Below are positions 23,745-32,383 of a stretch of 64,000 bases of DNA, piece by piece. The stretch is from assembly GCA_963823735.1 (NCBI GenBank), contig CAWGMO010000003.1, positions 558,001-622,000 of the forward strand. The letters are read 5' to 3'. A program made the translations under genes and the position numbers. The first letter of the stretch is position 1. Every line of letters begins with the position of its first letter. Below the pieces are notes generated by a model, which had not been told where the DNA came from, ran no database searches, and saw only the letters and a list, made by a program, of their open reading frames with translations. Source of the stretch: Actinoallomurus sp963823735. GTDB lineage: Bacteria > Actinomycetota > Actinomycetes > Streptosporangiales > Streptosporangiaceae.

Positions 23745-25885
23745 CCACCGCCACCACCACTACGAGGCCAGTGTCCGTCGGCGTACCCCACCAGCGCATT
23801 GAGGGCCGGGCCAAGGTCACCGGCGAGGCCAGGTACGCCGGGGAGGTCCCGTTCGCGGAGATGGCGTACGGCTGGCTGGTCACCTCGACCGTGGCGCGCG
23901 GCCGGATACGCGAGATCGACACGAAGTCCGTCCTGGACATGCCCGGCGTCGTCGGCGTCCTGCACCACGAGAACGCGCCGCGCCTGGCGCCGGACGTGGG
24001 CATGATGGGGCCCGACGGGACTCTGCAGATCCTCCAGGACGACCGCGTGCCGCACGTCGGCTGGCCGGTGGCGCTCGTGGTCGCGGAGACGCCCGAGCAG
24101 GCCAGGGCCGCCGCCGACGCGCTCGCCGTCACCTACGACGAGGAGCCGCACGACACCGTCTTCCACGCCCGTCACCCCGGGCTGGCCGAGCCGGAGCCGG
24201 GCGGGCTCATGCGGCCCGACGCCGACCGCGGCGACGTCGAGGCGGAGCTGGCCGCCTCCGCCACCGTGGTCGACATGGAGTACTCCACGCCCGAGGAGTA
24301 CCACAGCGCGATGGAGCCGCACGCCGCGATGGCGCGGTGGGACAACGGCCGCCTGGAGGTGGTCGACGCCAACCAGGGCTCGTACGCCATCGCGCAGAAC
24401 CTGGCCGCGCTGTTCTCCCTCGACCCGGAGTCCGTACGCGTGACGTCCGAGCACGTCGGCGGCGCCTTCGGCTCCAAGGGGTTCATGCGCTCCCACCTGG
24501 TGCTCGCCGCGATGGCCACCACCGTGCTCCACCGGCCCGTACGGGTCGTGCTGACCCGCCGGCAGATGTTCTCGCTGGTCGGGCACAGGCCGGCGACGGC
24601 ACAGCGCGTACGCCTCGGCGCGGACCCCACCGGACGGCTGCGCGCGCTCGAACACCAGGCGTCCTCCTACACCTCCACCGTGCACGAGTACGTGGAGCAG
24701 AGCGCGCAGCCGAGCCGCACCATGTACGCCGCCGACGCGCTGCGTACGCGCACCCGGATCGTCAAGCTCGACGTGCCGACACCGTCCTTCATGCGCGCCC
24801 CGGGCTGGGCGCCGGGGTCGTTCGCCCTGGAGTCGGCGATGGACGAGCTCGCCGAGAAGACCGGCATGGACCCCATCGCACTCCGCGTCCGCAACGAGCC
24901 GGAGGTCGGGCCGGGCTCCGGACTGCCGTTCAGCAGCCGCAACCTCCTCACCTGCCTCGACGAGGGGGCACGCCGGTTCGGCTGGGCGTCTCGTGACCCG
25001 CGCCCCAGGACCAGGAGAGACGGGCGCTGGTCGCTCGGCACCGGCATGGCCGCCGCCGCCCACGCTGCCGGAACCGCGCCGTCCACCGCGTCCATCACCG
25101 CCGAGGCGGACGGCACGTTCACCGCGCGGATCTCCGCGGCCGACATCGGCACCGGCGCGCGTACGGCCCTCACCCAGATCGCCGTCGACGCGCTGGAAGT
25201 GCCGCCGGAACTGGTCCGGGTGAAGATCGCCGACAGCGACTTCGGCCCGGCGTTCCTCGCGGGCGGATCCATGGGCACCGCGTCCTGGGCCTGGGCGGTC
25301 ACCGAGGCGGCGGCCGCGCTACGGGAGAAACTCGCGTACGCGGACGTGATCCCGGAGGAGGGGATCACGGCGCGCGCCGACACGACGGAGCTGGTCGAGG
25401 CACGCGAGCCGATGGAATGCAACGCGTACGCCGCCCAGTTCGCCGAGGTCGCGGTCGACACGGCCAGCGGCGAAGTGCGTGTACGGCGCCTTCTCGGCAT
25501 CTTCGCCGTGGGCCGCGTCGTCAACCCGCTGACCGCCCGCAGCCAGTTGGTCGGCGGGATGACGATGGGCCTGTCGATGGCGCTGCACGAAGAGGGCCTG
25601 CGCGACAGGACCAGCGGCGGCCTGGTGAACGGCGACTTCGCCGGCTACCACTTCGCGTCCCACGCGGACGTGCCCGTGATCGAAGCCGACTGGGTGGACG
25701 ACCCGGACACCTACAACCCCAGCGGCATCAAGGGGCTGGGCGAGGTGGGGATCGTCGGCGTAGCGGCGGCCATCGCGAACGCCGTCTGGCACGCGACCGG
25801 CGTACGCCAGCGAAACCTCCCGATCCGCCTCGACCGCGCACTGTCAACGACGCCCTCGGGTGCGTCCGACGGATCCCGTTCGTAG
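23741..25885 (+). CDS. molybdenum hydroxylase, molybdopterin-binding large subunit (PaoC/YagR-like)
   Basis: A 714-residue catalytic subunit of the xanthine oxidase family, about the length of PaoC. Motifs are the N-terminal RIEGRAKVTGEARYAGE, the cofactor-binding HVGGAFGSKG, MRAPGWAPGSFALE, and the base-catalyst glutamate in KGLGEVGIVG (Glu668). ATG 23741 overlaps the FAD subunit stop and follows CAGGAGG. The enzyme probably oxidises aldehydes or N-heterocycles with molybdenum cytosine or molybdopterin cofactor; specificity cannot be inferred. No XdhC/PaoD-type maturation chaperone is present in the window. The last codons coincide with the first unit of a degenerate tandem repeat (25851-26061), so the C-terminal tail after DRALS may be recent. 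Confidence 0.95.
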   Translation: MTTATTTTRPVSVGVPHQRIEGRAKVTGEARYAGEVPFAEMAYGWLVTSTVARGRIREIDTKSVLDMPGVVGVLHHENAPRLAPDVGMMGPDGTLQILQDDRVPHVGWPVALVVAETPEQARAAADALAVTYDEEPHDTVFHARHPGLAEPEPGGLMRPDADRGDVEAELAASATVVDMEYSTPEEYHSAMEPHAAMARWDNGRLEVVDANQGSYAIAQNLAALFSLDPESVRVTSEHVGGAFGSKGFMRSHLVLAAMATTVLHRPVRVVLTRRQMFSLVGHRPATAQRVRLGADPTGRLRALEHQASSYTSTVHEYVEQSAQPSRTMYAADALRTRTRIVKLDVPTPSFMRAPGWAPGSFALESAMDELAEKTGMDPIALRVRNEPEVGPGSGLPFSSRNLLTCLDEGARRFGWASRDPRPRTRRDGRWSLGTGMAAAAHAAGTAPSTASITAEADGTFTARISAADIGTGARTALTQIAVDALEVPPELVRVKIADSDFGPAFLAGGSMGTASWAWAVTEAAAALREKLAYADVIPEEGITARADTTELVEAREPMECNAYAAQFAEVAVDTASGEVRVRRLLGIFAVGRVVNPLTARSQLVGGMTMGLSMALHEEGLRDRTSGGLVNGDFAGYHFASHADVPVIEADWVDDPDTYNPSGIKGLGEVGIVGVAAAIANAVWHATGVRQRNLPIRLDRALSTTPSGASDGSRS

Positions 25886-26061
25886 CGGCTGGTGCGTGGA
25901 TCGGTCGGCCGCTCCGTTGGGTGTGTGCGGCGGGTCCTGTTCGTGGTGGGCGGCGCGTGGCCGGAGCGCGGATCTGTCAGCCACGCCCTGGAGCGTGTCC
26001 GACGGATCCCGTTGGTAGCGCGTGGCCGGACGGCGGATCCCGTCCGGCCACGCCCTAGGGT
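25851..26061 (+). repeat. three degenerate tandem units after the hydroxylase operon
   Basis: Three units of roughly 65-75 bases share the core GT(C)CGACGGATCCCGTT and GCGTGGCCGG; the clearest pair, at 25864 and 25997, is 133 bases apart. The last unit contains a perfect 12-pair hairpin (26022-26033 with 26040-26051) that may terminate the operon. Confidence 0.6.
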
Positions 26062-26068
26062 CGTGGGC

Positions 26069-26758
26069 ATGGCCTCACTGTTCGATCCGCTGCCCGACCT
26101 GCGTGACCGTCCCGCCCGGTGGAGGTTCATCGAGAACTTCGCCGCCGAGTGGGTGGAACCCCTCCAGCCCGGCGACGGCAGCCATCCGGGGGACCTGGAC
26201 GCCGCCGAGGGGCGGCTCGACGTCACCCTCCCGGCAGCGGTGCGGGAGGCGTATTCGCTGTTCGGCGCGCGGGACGACCTGACCAGCAACCAGGATGTCC
26301 TGCTCTCACCCGACGAGCTGTACGTCCACGACGGCGTTCTCGTCTTCCGCGCCGAGAACCAGGGCGCCGCGCACTGGGGAGTGGCCCTCACGGGCGAGAC
26401 GGATCCGCCGGTTCTCGTGCGGCCCGACCTCGCGGACAAGGACGCCGAGGCGTGGGAGCCGTGGATGGACCGGTTCTCGATGGCCTGCGTGGAGATCGTG
26501 CTGTCGGAGTCCCTCCTCGACGAGGATCTCGCCGACAGCCGCGACCCGGAGGACGACGACGCCGAAGCCCTCGGCGCCCGGTACACCCGGCTCCCGCTGC
26601 CGGACCTCCCGACCGGGCAGGATCCGCCGATCAGGTGGTTCACCGGAACCGACGTGATCGTCCGCGACGACGCGGGCGGGTGGCTGAGCGCACGCGCGCG
26701 TACGCCCGAGGCGCTCGACGCGGTACGCGAGGATCTGCCGGGCGACTGGCTGGGCTGA
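26069..26758 (+). CDS. SMI1/KNR4 (SUKH) family-like protein
   Basis: A 229-residue protein resembling the SMI1/KNR4 SUKH superfamily: LDAAEGRLDVTLPAAVREAYSLFG near residues 50-72, followed by the expected D-x-L-x-P-x-E-L stretch (DVLLSPDELYV) and ENQGAAHWGVAL. SUKH proteins are often immunity proteins against polymorphic toxins, but many are free-standing house genes in actinobacteria, and no toxin is adjacent. The ATG at 26069 has no ribosome binding site; TAGGGT (26056-26061) ends seven bases before it, fitting a leaderless transcript. The final 18 codons are repeated in frame behind the stop codon (26779-26832). Confidence 0.75.
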   Translation: MASLFDPLPDLRDRPARWRFIENFAAEWVEPLQPGDGSHPGDLDAAEGRLDVTLPAAVREAYSLFGARDDLTSNQDVLLSPDELYVHDGVLVFRAENQGAAHWGVALTGETDPPVLVRPDLADKDAEAWEPWMDRFSMACVEIVLSESLLDEDLADSRDPEDDDAEALGARYTRLPLPDLPTGQDPPIRWFTGTDVIVRDDAGGWLSARARTPEALDAVREDLPGDWLG

Positions 26759-26832
26759 GCACCCGCGGACCCGCCTCCGCCCGAGGCGCTCGATGCCGTA
26801 CGCGAGAACCTGCCGGGCGACCGGCCGGACTG
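26704..26832 (+). repeat. in-frame duplication of a gene end
   Basis: Bases 26704-26757 recur at 26779-26832, 75 bases later, with 7 differences in 54 by my count. Both copies are in the same reading frame, separated by the TGA stop of the SUKH-like gene; without that stop the protein would run on through the second copy. Confidence 0.75.
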
Positions 26833-26837
26833 CGACG

Positions 26838-26865
26838 GGCCCGCCCCCCACCGTGGAGGCGGGCC
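26838..26865. terminator. hairpin between convergent genes
   Basis: GGCCCGCC (26838-26845) pairs with GGCGGGCC (26858-26865). It lies between the SUKH-like gene and the acetyltransferase gene and has no T-run. Confidence 0.5.
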
Positions 26866-26875
26866 TGCTCGGTCG

Positions 26876-27625
26876 CTACGGCAGTGAGATGTGCAGCATC
26901 TCGCCGACCGTCCGGTAGCCGGCGCGTTGGTAGACGCGGCCTGCGGCCTCGTCGGCGGGGGTGAGGAACGGGGTGGTGATTCCCGCGTCAGGGCACGCCC
27001 GCGTTAGCAGGGCCGTCAGGGCCGCGGCGACGCCTCGGCGTCGGTGTGACGTGCGTACGCCGATTCCCGCCAGTTCGCTGACGCCGTGGAGTGGCGGTCC
27101 GCACTGGCCGCCGCCCACCCCCATCCCCGTGGACGTGTCCACGGCGAGGGCGACCAGGCCGCCGCGCTCCAGGAGGCGGCGGAGCCGGGTCACGTCGTGG
27201 TCTGTGGTCTTCTCCTGGCCGAAGGCGGCGTTCTGGGCCGAGGCCGCCTGCCGGAGGTGGTCGTCCGTGGTGGCCAGGAACACCGAGAGGTCCTCGTCCA
27301 GCGGCGGGGTGATGACCTCGCCGGGTGGGCAGGTCAGCACAGGTAGGCGGGCCTCGGTGATGAAACCGGCCTCCTTCAACGCGGGTTCTACGCTTTCGCA
27401 GATGCCCGGCAGGTACTCCAGGCGAGGCGTACGTGAGCGGTCGGTGAAGGCGGTGATCAGGGCCTTGACGTCGGATGTCGTCGGAACGGCGCCGTCGTCG
27501 GGAACGGCGTAGTTGCGGTACAGGCCGGGGTCTTCGGCGTCGAAGAACGCCAGGAACGGGCCGGCGCGGTGGGCTCGGTCGCGGCCTGCCGCGCGCAGGT
27601 AAGCGTGAACATCAGAGTCGAACAC
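26876..27625 (-). CDS. GNAT family N-acetyltransferase
   Basis: A 249-residue acetyltransferase with the GNAT fold in its C-terminal half. The acetyl-CoA binding motif is IGVRTSHRRRGVAAALTALL (R-R-x-G-V-A pattern, about residues 188-207), followed by FLTPADEAAGRVYQRAGYRTVGE, the usual final strand and helix. The N-terminal 110 residues are less conserved. The substrate is unknown. GTG 27625 follows GAAGGATCCAC. It is a single gene converging on the SUKH-like gene and facing away from tRNA-Glu. Confidence 0.86.
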   Translation of the reverse strand: MFDSDVHAYLRAAGRDRAHRAGPFLAFFDAEDPGLYRNYAVPDDGAVPTTSDVKALITAFTDRSRTPRLEYLPGICESVEPALKEAGFITEARLPVLTCPPGEVITPPLDEDLSVFLATTDDHLRQAASAQNAAFGQEKTTDHDVTRLRRLLERGGLVALAVDTSTGMGVGGGQCGPPLHGVSELAGIGVRTSHRRRGVAAALTALLTRACPDAGITTPFLTPADEAAGRVYQRAGYRTVGEMLHISLP

Positions 27626-28020
27626 GTGGATCCTTCAGGAAAGAAGTGACTGGGGACGCAGGCCGCTTCGGCATGGACGTACCGCGGGATCAACGACCCC
27701 GTGCGGTGGCGCGCAGCGGCCCGGTGTGGGGCGCCGGCATGGCCTCAGTCCTCCTGAGTACGCGTGAACGAACCCTCCCAGTCTCCAACCCGCGCAGACC
27801 GCGGTCAACGGGTTTGGTGTCCTCCAGGCGAGGCCGGTATGCTTAAGACGTCGACAGCCGGGGTAAGTAAACCGGCCGCTCGGTGAGGTCGCCCGGCTCA
27901 GGTCGAGACGACCACTTCTCATGTACGGGGCAGGTGCGCGAAACCCGGTTCGTACAAGGGGAGGACGTCCGCTAAGCTAGGCGTCGCCCGCAAGGGAGAC
28001 CAAGCGGACAAAAAAAATAA
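27626..28020 (+). promoter_or_regulatory. intergenic region with tRNA-Glu promoter
   Basis: About 400 bases without a gene. TTCGTA (27949-27954) and TAAGCT (27973-27978) are 18 bases apart, 43 bases before tRNA-Glu, within CGTCCGCTAAGCT, which is shared with the tRNA-Gln promoter. An A-run (AAAAAAAA, near 28010) precedes the tRNA. Nothing else is apparent. Confidence 0.4.
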
Positions 28021-28096
28021 GGTCCCGTCGTCTAGTGGCCTAGGACGCCGCCCTCTCAAGGCGGTAACGCCGGTTCAAATCCGGTCGGGACTACCA
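28021..28096 (+). tRNA. tRNA-Glu (anticodon CTC)
   Basis: Acceptor GGTCCCG pairs with CGGGACT through a G1-U72 pair, with discriminator A and an encoded CCA. The anticodon arm CCGCC-CTCTCAA-GGCGG exposes CTC, and the T-loop is TTCAAAT. Confidence 0.97.
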
Positions 28097-28099
28097 GCC

Positions 28100-28140
28100 A
28101 AAGGGCCGGTCATCGAAATGATGACCGGCCCTTTGATCTT
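28100..28140 (+). terminator. tRNA-Glu terminator
   Basis: A perfect 15-pair stem (28100-28114 with 28120-28134, loop GAAAT) is followed by GATCTT. It also faces the convergent SARP gene. Confidence 0.92.
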
Positions 28141-28154
28141 TCACGCGCGGCTCC

Positions 28155-31100
28155 TCACGCGCAGATCAGCGCGAGCACCTCGTCACGCGTCATCGCCGCA
28201 CCACGCGAGAACAACACCGCGTACGCCTCCGCGCCGATGGACTCCTCCGCCAGGGCCGTCACCCGCGCGGTGTCCGGATCTCCGGCGATCGCCATCCCGC
28301 GCAGCGCCACACCGCTCCCGAGCAGCAGCGCGGCGCGTGAGGCGTCGCCGTCGAGTACCGCCAGGCCCGCGAGACCTTCCGCGACGGTCGCGGCCGTACG
28401 GAAGTCGCCGTCGGCGAGGGCCAGGTCCAGCGCTGAGCCGAACCGCGTACGCGCCTCGTCGCCCAGGCCGGACGCCTCGGCGATCCGGCCCAGCGCGACG
28501 AGAATGCGGGTCCGTGTCATGTGGACGCCGAACGACTCGGCCGCGCAGGTCTCCAGGGCGGACTCGTTCAGGGACCGGGCGGACGTCAGGTCGCCGCGCC
28601 GCCGCGCCACCTCGGCGAGCCCGTACCGCGCGTCGGACATCTTCTCCGGAGCGCCCGCGCGGCGCGCGAACACGAGGGCGCGTTCGTAGCAGCCGGTCGC
28701 CGAGTCGAGGTCGCCGCCTCGGATCAGCCCCTCGGCGCGCAGGAAGAGTATGTCGCTCATGTCCTCGGCGGAGTCGAGCTGGCGCACGAGTTCGTACGCC
28801 TCGTCGGCGAGCGCCAGCGATCTCTCCTGGTCGCCGCGCAGGCCGGTGAGCCGTGCCAGCTCGCTGAGCAGCCCGGACAGGCCCCAGCGGTCGCCGATCG
28901 CGCGGAACCCGGCCACGCCCAGCTCGAACTCGGCCTCGGCGGTGTCCACGTCGCCGTCGAACAGCCGCCGGTAGCCCCAGCCGAAGTGGCGGAGCGCCCG
29001 CGACCACGGGTCACGGCCCATCAGGCTCTCCTGGAGCTCGACGTCCGCGTTGGCCGGGCCGGCGCTCATCGCCCACAGGAGGGTGGCCATCGGGCGCAGC
29101 GGCGGATGGTCCTCGCCCAGGGCGGACAGGATCGAGTCGACCCGCGCGCGGTGTTCACGCATCCGGTCGCCGTCGGCTCCGGCGATGATCGCCATCATGA
29201 CGGTGATGGCGTACTCCTGTTCCAGCCCGTCCGGCGGCGTCAGGCCGATCACCCGCAGCAGCTCGACCGCGATCGGGGATCCCTCGCTGCGCAGGCCGCG
29301 CAGCCACCAGTACGACGCGAGCGCGGCGAGCATCCGCAGCGCGACCTCCGGGTCGGCGGTGACGGACCACCGCAGGGCGGACAGCAGGTTGTCGTGGTCG
29401 GCGTTGAGGCGCGCCAGCCAGTCGAGCTGCTCGTGGCGGCGGAGGTACGGCTCGGCGGTCTCGGCCAGCTCCAGGTAATAGGTGGCGTGCGCGGCGCGCG
29501 TCCGGTCGTGCTCGCCCGCCTCGGTGAGACGCTCCGCGCAGAACGCGCGGATCGTGTCGAGCATCCGGTAGCGCCCGCCGGCGTCCTCGACCAGCGACTT
29601 GTCGACGAGATCGGCGAGCAGCTCGTCGGCGTTCGGCCCGCAGACCCGCGCCGCGGCGTCCAGGGTGACGCCGCCGGAGAAGACGGTGAGGCGCCGGGCG
29701 AGTGCGCGTTCCTCGTCGCCGAGGAGGTCCCAGCTCCACTCGACGACGGCGCGCAGGGTCTGGTGGCGCGGCGCCTTCGTACGGTCGCCGCGTGAGAGTA
29801 GGCGGAACCGGTCGTCCAGGCGCGCGGCGACGTCGTCCAGGGTCAGCGAGCGCAGGCGCGCGGCGGCCAGCTCGATCGCGAGCGGCAGCCCGTCGAGCGC
29901 GGCGCAGATCCGCCGGACCGTCTCGACATCGGCGGCGTCCATCCGCAGGCCGGGGCGTACGGCGGCGGCACGGTCGGCGAACAGGCGTACGGCCGGGAAG
30001 GCGAGCGCCTCGCCGGTGGCGGTGCCGGGCGGCGGGAGGGAGAGCGGCGGCAGCGGGCACAGGGCCTCGCCGGTGATGCCGAGCGCCTCGCGGCTCGTGG
30101 CCAGGACCCGCAGGTCGGGGCAGGCGCCGAGCAGGAGGTGGGCGAGCCGCGCCGCCTCGTCGACGACGTGCTCGCAGTTGTCGAAGACCAGCAGGACCTT
30201 GCGGTCGGTGAGGGCGGAGATCAGCCGGCCGACCAGGTCGGGCCGTTCGGCCGGCACGGGAGCCAGCCTCATCTCTCGCAGGCCGAGCGCGTCGACGACG
30301 GCCCGTACGACGGCGCCCTCGGCCTCGCCGACCGGGGCGAGGTCGACGAAGGCGACCTCTCTGCCCATGCGCTGGGCGGACTCGATGGCGAGCCGGGTCT
30401 TGCCGGACCCGCCGGGCCCGAGCAGGGTCACGAGGCGGCCCGCCGACAGCAGCTCGCCGATCCGGTCGATCTCCTCCTCACGCCCCACGAAGCTGGTGAG
30501 CTGCGCCGGGAGCGCGGGCCTCGTGGTGTTCGCCGGTGACGGCTCGGCCCGCAGCACCGCCAGGTGCACCTCGGCCAGCTCGGGCGACGGGTCGGCGCCG
30601 AGCTCGTCGGCGAGCGTGCGGCGGGCGTCCTCGAAGACCGCGAGCGCCTCGGCCTGCCGCCCGCTGCCGTACAGCGCGCGCATGAGCTGGCCGCGCAGGC
30701 GTTCGCGCAGGGGATGGGCGGCGACCAGCTCGCGCAGGCCGGTCACCAGGTCACGGTGGCCGCCCAGCTCCAGCTCGGCCTCGGCGTGGTCCTCGGCGGC
30801 GGTGACGCGCAGCTCCTCCAGGCGCGCCACCTGCGCTTCGGCGAAAGGCGCGTCGGTCACGTCGGCGAGTGCCGGACCGCGCCAGAGGCCGAGCGCCTCG
30901 CGCAGCAGCGCCGCCGCACCCCGCGGGTCGCCGGTGTCCAGGGCCCGGCGCCCCTCGGCGGCGAGCCGCTCGAACCGGTGCGCGTCGACGGCGTCGGGGT
31001 CGGCGGCGAGCCGGTACCCGGCGCCGTCGTACTCCACGTGCGCGCCGGAGCCCAGCCCGCGGCGCAGCCGGGAGACCTGCGACTGAAGGGCGTTCGCGGC

Positions 31101-31274
31101 GTCGGCCGGGGGGTCCTCGCCGTACAGGCCGTCGATGAGCCGCTCGGTGGTGACCGGACGGCCCGCGTTCAGCAGGAGCAGGGCGAGCAGCGAGCGTACG
31201 CGCGGCCCGCCGACCGGCACGACCTCGCCGCCGGCCGACCGCACCTCGGTCGCGCCCAGAATGCCGAACCACAT
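28155..31274 (-). CDS. AfsR/SARP family transcriptional regulator with NB-ARC and TPR region
   Basis: A large SARP-type activator of 1,039 residues. In order: an OmpR-type winged-helix DNA-binding domain (MWFGILGATEVR to about 90), the bacterial transcriptional activator domain (about 95-240), a STAND/NB-ARC ATPase with the P-loop LLGPGGSGKTRLA near residue 285 and Walker B LLVFDNCEHV, then a long TPR-like helical region. Such proteins are usually ATP-dependent signal integrators activating secondary metabolism or a neighbouring gene. I place the start at ATG 31274, where the family's typical N-terminus begins; ATG 31292 or 31304 would add 6 or 10 residues. No start has a good ribosome binding site. 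It is divergent from the DUF2332 gene across an 18-base palindrome, but no biosynthetic genes are nearby. Confidence 0.9.
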   Translation of the reverse strand: MWFGILGATEVRSAGGEVVPVGGPRVRSLLALLLLNAGRPVTTERLIDGLYGEDPPADAANALQSQVSRLRRGLGSGAHVEYDGAGYRLAADPDAVDAHRFERLAAEGRRALDTGDPRGAAALLREALGLWRGPALADVTDAPFAEAQVARLEELRVTAAEDHAEAELELGGHRDLVTGLRELVAAHPLRERLRGQLMRALYGSGRQAEALAVFEDARRTLADELGADPSPELAEVHLAVLRAEPSPANTTRPALPAQLTSFVGREEEIDRIGELLSAGRLVTLLGPGGSGKTRLAIESAQRMGREVAFVDLAPVGEAEGAVVRAVVDALGLREMRLAPVPAERPDLVGRLISALTDRKVLLVFDNCEHVVDEAARLAHLLLGACPDLRVLATSREALGITGEALCPLPPLSLPPPGTATGEALAFPAVRLFADRAAAVRPGLRMDAADVETVRRICAALDGLPLAIELAAARLRSLTLDDVAARLDDRFRLLSRGDRTKAPRHQTLRAVVEWSWDLLGDEERALARRLTVFSGGVTLDAAARVCGPNADELLADLVDKSLVEDAGGRYRMLDTIRAFCAERLTEAGEHDRTRAAHATYYLELAETAEPYLRRHEQLDWLARLNADHDNLLSALRWSVTADPEVALRMLAALASYWWLRGLRSEGSPIAVELLRVIGLTPPDGLEQEYAITVMMAIIAGADGDRMREHRARVDSILSALGEDHPPLRPMATLLWAMSAGPANADVELQESLMGRDPWSRALRHFGWGYRRLFDGDVDTAEAEFELGVAGFRAIGDRWGLSGLLSELARLTGLRGDQERSLALADEAYELVRQLDSAEDMSDILFLRAEGLIRGGDLDSATGCYERALVFARRAGAPEKMSDARYGLAEVARRRGDLTSARSLNESALETCAAESFGVHMTRTRILVALGRIAEASGLGDEARTRFGSALDLALADGDFRTAATVAEGLAGLAVLDGDASRAALLLGSGVALRGMAIAGDPDTARVTALAEESIGAEAYAVLFSRGAAMTRDEVLALICA

Positions 31275-31313
31275 GGGGAGATTGTCGCCCATCGCCGGGT
31301 CCATCGGGCATGG

Positions 31314-31335
31314 CGTTGATTTAAATCAACGTTGA
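31314..31335. promoter_or_regulatory. 18-base palindrome in the SARP/DUF2332 divergent promoter
   Basis: CGTTGATTTAAATCAACG (31314-31331) is a perfect palindrome, and a third half-site CGTTGA follows directly at 31330-31335. It occupies the middle of the short gap between two divergent genes. SARP proteins usually bind direct repeats, so this may be a site for another regulator. Confidence 0.6.
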
Positions 31336-31366
31336 CGCTAATAAGCCTCATTGCCACGATGCGGTC

Positions 31367-32380
31367 ATGAACACGGACGCCCTCGTGCGTGAGTTCGCCG
31401 CCTCCCCGCGGCTGTTCGCGACCTCGCCGCTGTACGGGCGGCTCGGCGCGGTCGTCGCCGCCGACGAGCGCCTGCTGGAGATCGCGGCGCAGGCGCGCGG
31501 CGGTCAGATCGCGTCGAACATGCTGTGGGCGGCCGTGCACTACCTGTTGCTGCGCGACCAGCGGCACGAGCTCGCCGCCTGGTACCCCTCCGTGGGCGGG
31601 GACGCGACCGGCGACCCAGGCCCGGCGTTCACCGCCTTCTGCCTGGAGCGCCGCGAGGAGATCATCGGCCTGATGCGCACCCGGCTGGTGCAGACGAACG
31701 TCGTGAAGCGCTCGGCGTTCCTGCGGTTCGGCCTGGCGAAGGTCGCGTCGATGACGACCGAGCCGGTGACGTTGATCGAGATCGGCTGCAGCGCGGGCGC
31801 TCACCTGCGGTTCGACGAGTACCGCTACGAGATCGCGGGCCGTACGTGGGGGAGAGCGTCATCGCCCGTGGTCATCAGGACGGAGTGGCGTGGTGCGGAC
31901 CCGCCGCCGGATCTGGACCGCCTGCCGGTCATCGCGGACAGGTGCGGCATCGACCTCAACCCGATCGACGCCGGGGATCCCGATGAGAGGTTGTGGCTGC
32001 GGGCGCTGATCTGGCCGGAGAACGGCGCGCACGCGCGTCTTCAGGAGGAGGCGCTCCGCGTCGTCGCCGCCGACCCTCCCCGGGTGATCACGGGGGACGC
32101 GGTGGAGGTGCTGCCCGCGCTGGTCGCCGGGATTCCGCGCGGAACCCCTGTGGTGGTCTTCCACGCGGCGACGCGTATTCACGTGCCCGCGGATCGCCGT
32201 GGGCGTTTCGACGCCGCCATCGCGGCGATCGCGGGCGACCACGAGCTGTTCCATCTGTCGTTCGAGGCATCCCGCCGCGTCGAACCACCGGACTTCGCGC
32301 TGGAGCTACGGCAAGAAGATGCCGCCGTACGCCTCCTGGCGTCCGGCGACGGTCATGCCGAGTCGATGCGCGCGTACTGA
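31367..32380 (+). CDS. DUF2332 family protein, methyltransferase-like
   Basis: A 337-residue member of DUF2332, widespread in actinobacteria and of unknown function. The glycine-rich segment TLIEIGCSAGAHLRFDEYRY (about residues 135-154) looks like the S-adenosylmethionine-binding motif I of class I methyltransferases, and GIDLNPIDAGD, VITGDAVEVLPALVAG and VVVFHAATRIHVP follow in the order expected of such a fold. I infer a methyltransferase-like structure, not a proven activity. ATG 31367 has no strong ribosome binding site. It is transcribed away from the SARP gene and may share its operator. Confidence 0.85.
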   Translation: MNTDALVREFAASPRLFATSPLYGRLGAVVAADERLLEIAAQARGGQIASNMLWAAVHYLLLRDQRHELAAWYPSVGGDATGDPGPAFTAFCLERREEIIGLMRTRLVQTNVVKRSAFLRFGLAKVASMTTEPVTLIEIGCSAGAHLRFDEYRYEIAGRTWGRASSPVVIRTEWRGADPPPDLDRLPVIADRCGIDLNPIDAGDPDERLWLRALIWPENGAHARLQEEALRVVAADPPRVITGDAVEVLPALVAGIPRGTPVVVFHAATRIHVPADRRGRFDAAIAAIAGDHELFHLSFEASRRVEPPDFALELRQEDAAVRLLASGDGHAESMRAY

Positions 32381-32383
32381 GTA

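Noticed and set aside
21332..28096. The segment between tRNA-Gln and tRNA-Glu as a tRNA-integrated island
   Set aside because: No integrase, no phage or plasmid genes and no copy of either tRNA 3' end at the far side that I could see.
28155..31274. The SARP gene as marker of an antibiotic gene cluster
   Set aside because: No polyketide, peptide or other biosynthetic genes are adjacent on either side.
31275..31304. Upstream ATG codons (31292, 31304) as start of the SARP gene
   Set aside because: Family members begin at the M-x-F-G-I-L-G motif, which is encoded from 31274; the upstream ATGs have no better ribosome binding site. This remains uncertain.
28521..31319. Long plus-strand frames opposite the SARP gene
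   Set aside because: The minus-strand gene has clear domain motifs; the opposing frames have no ribosome binding site or recognisable domain.
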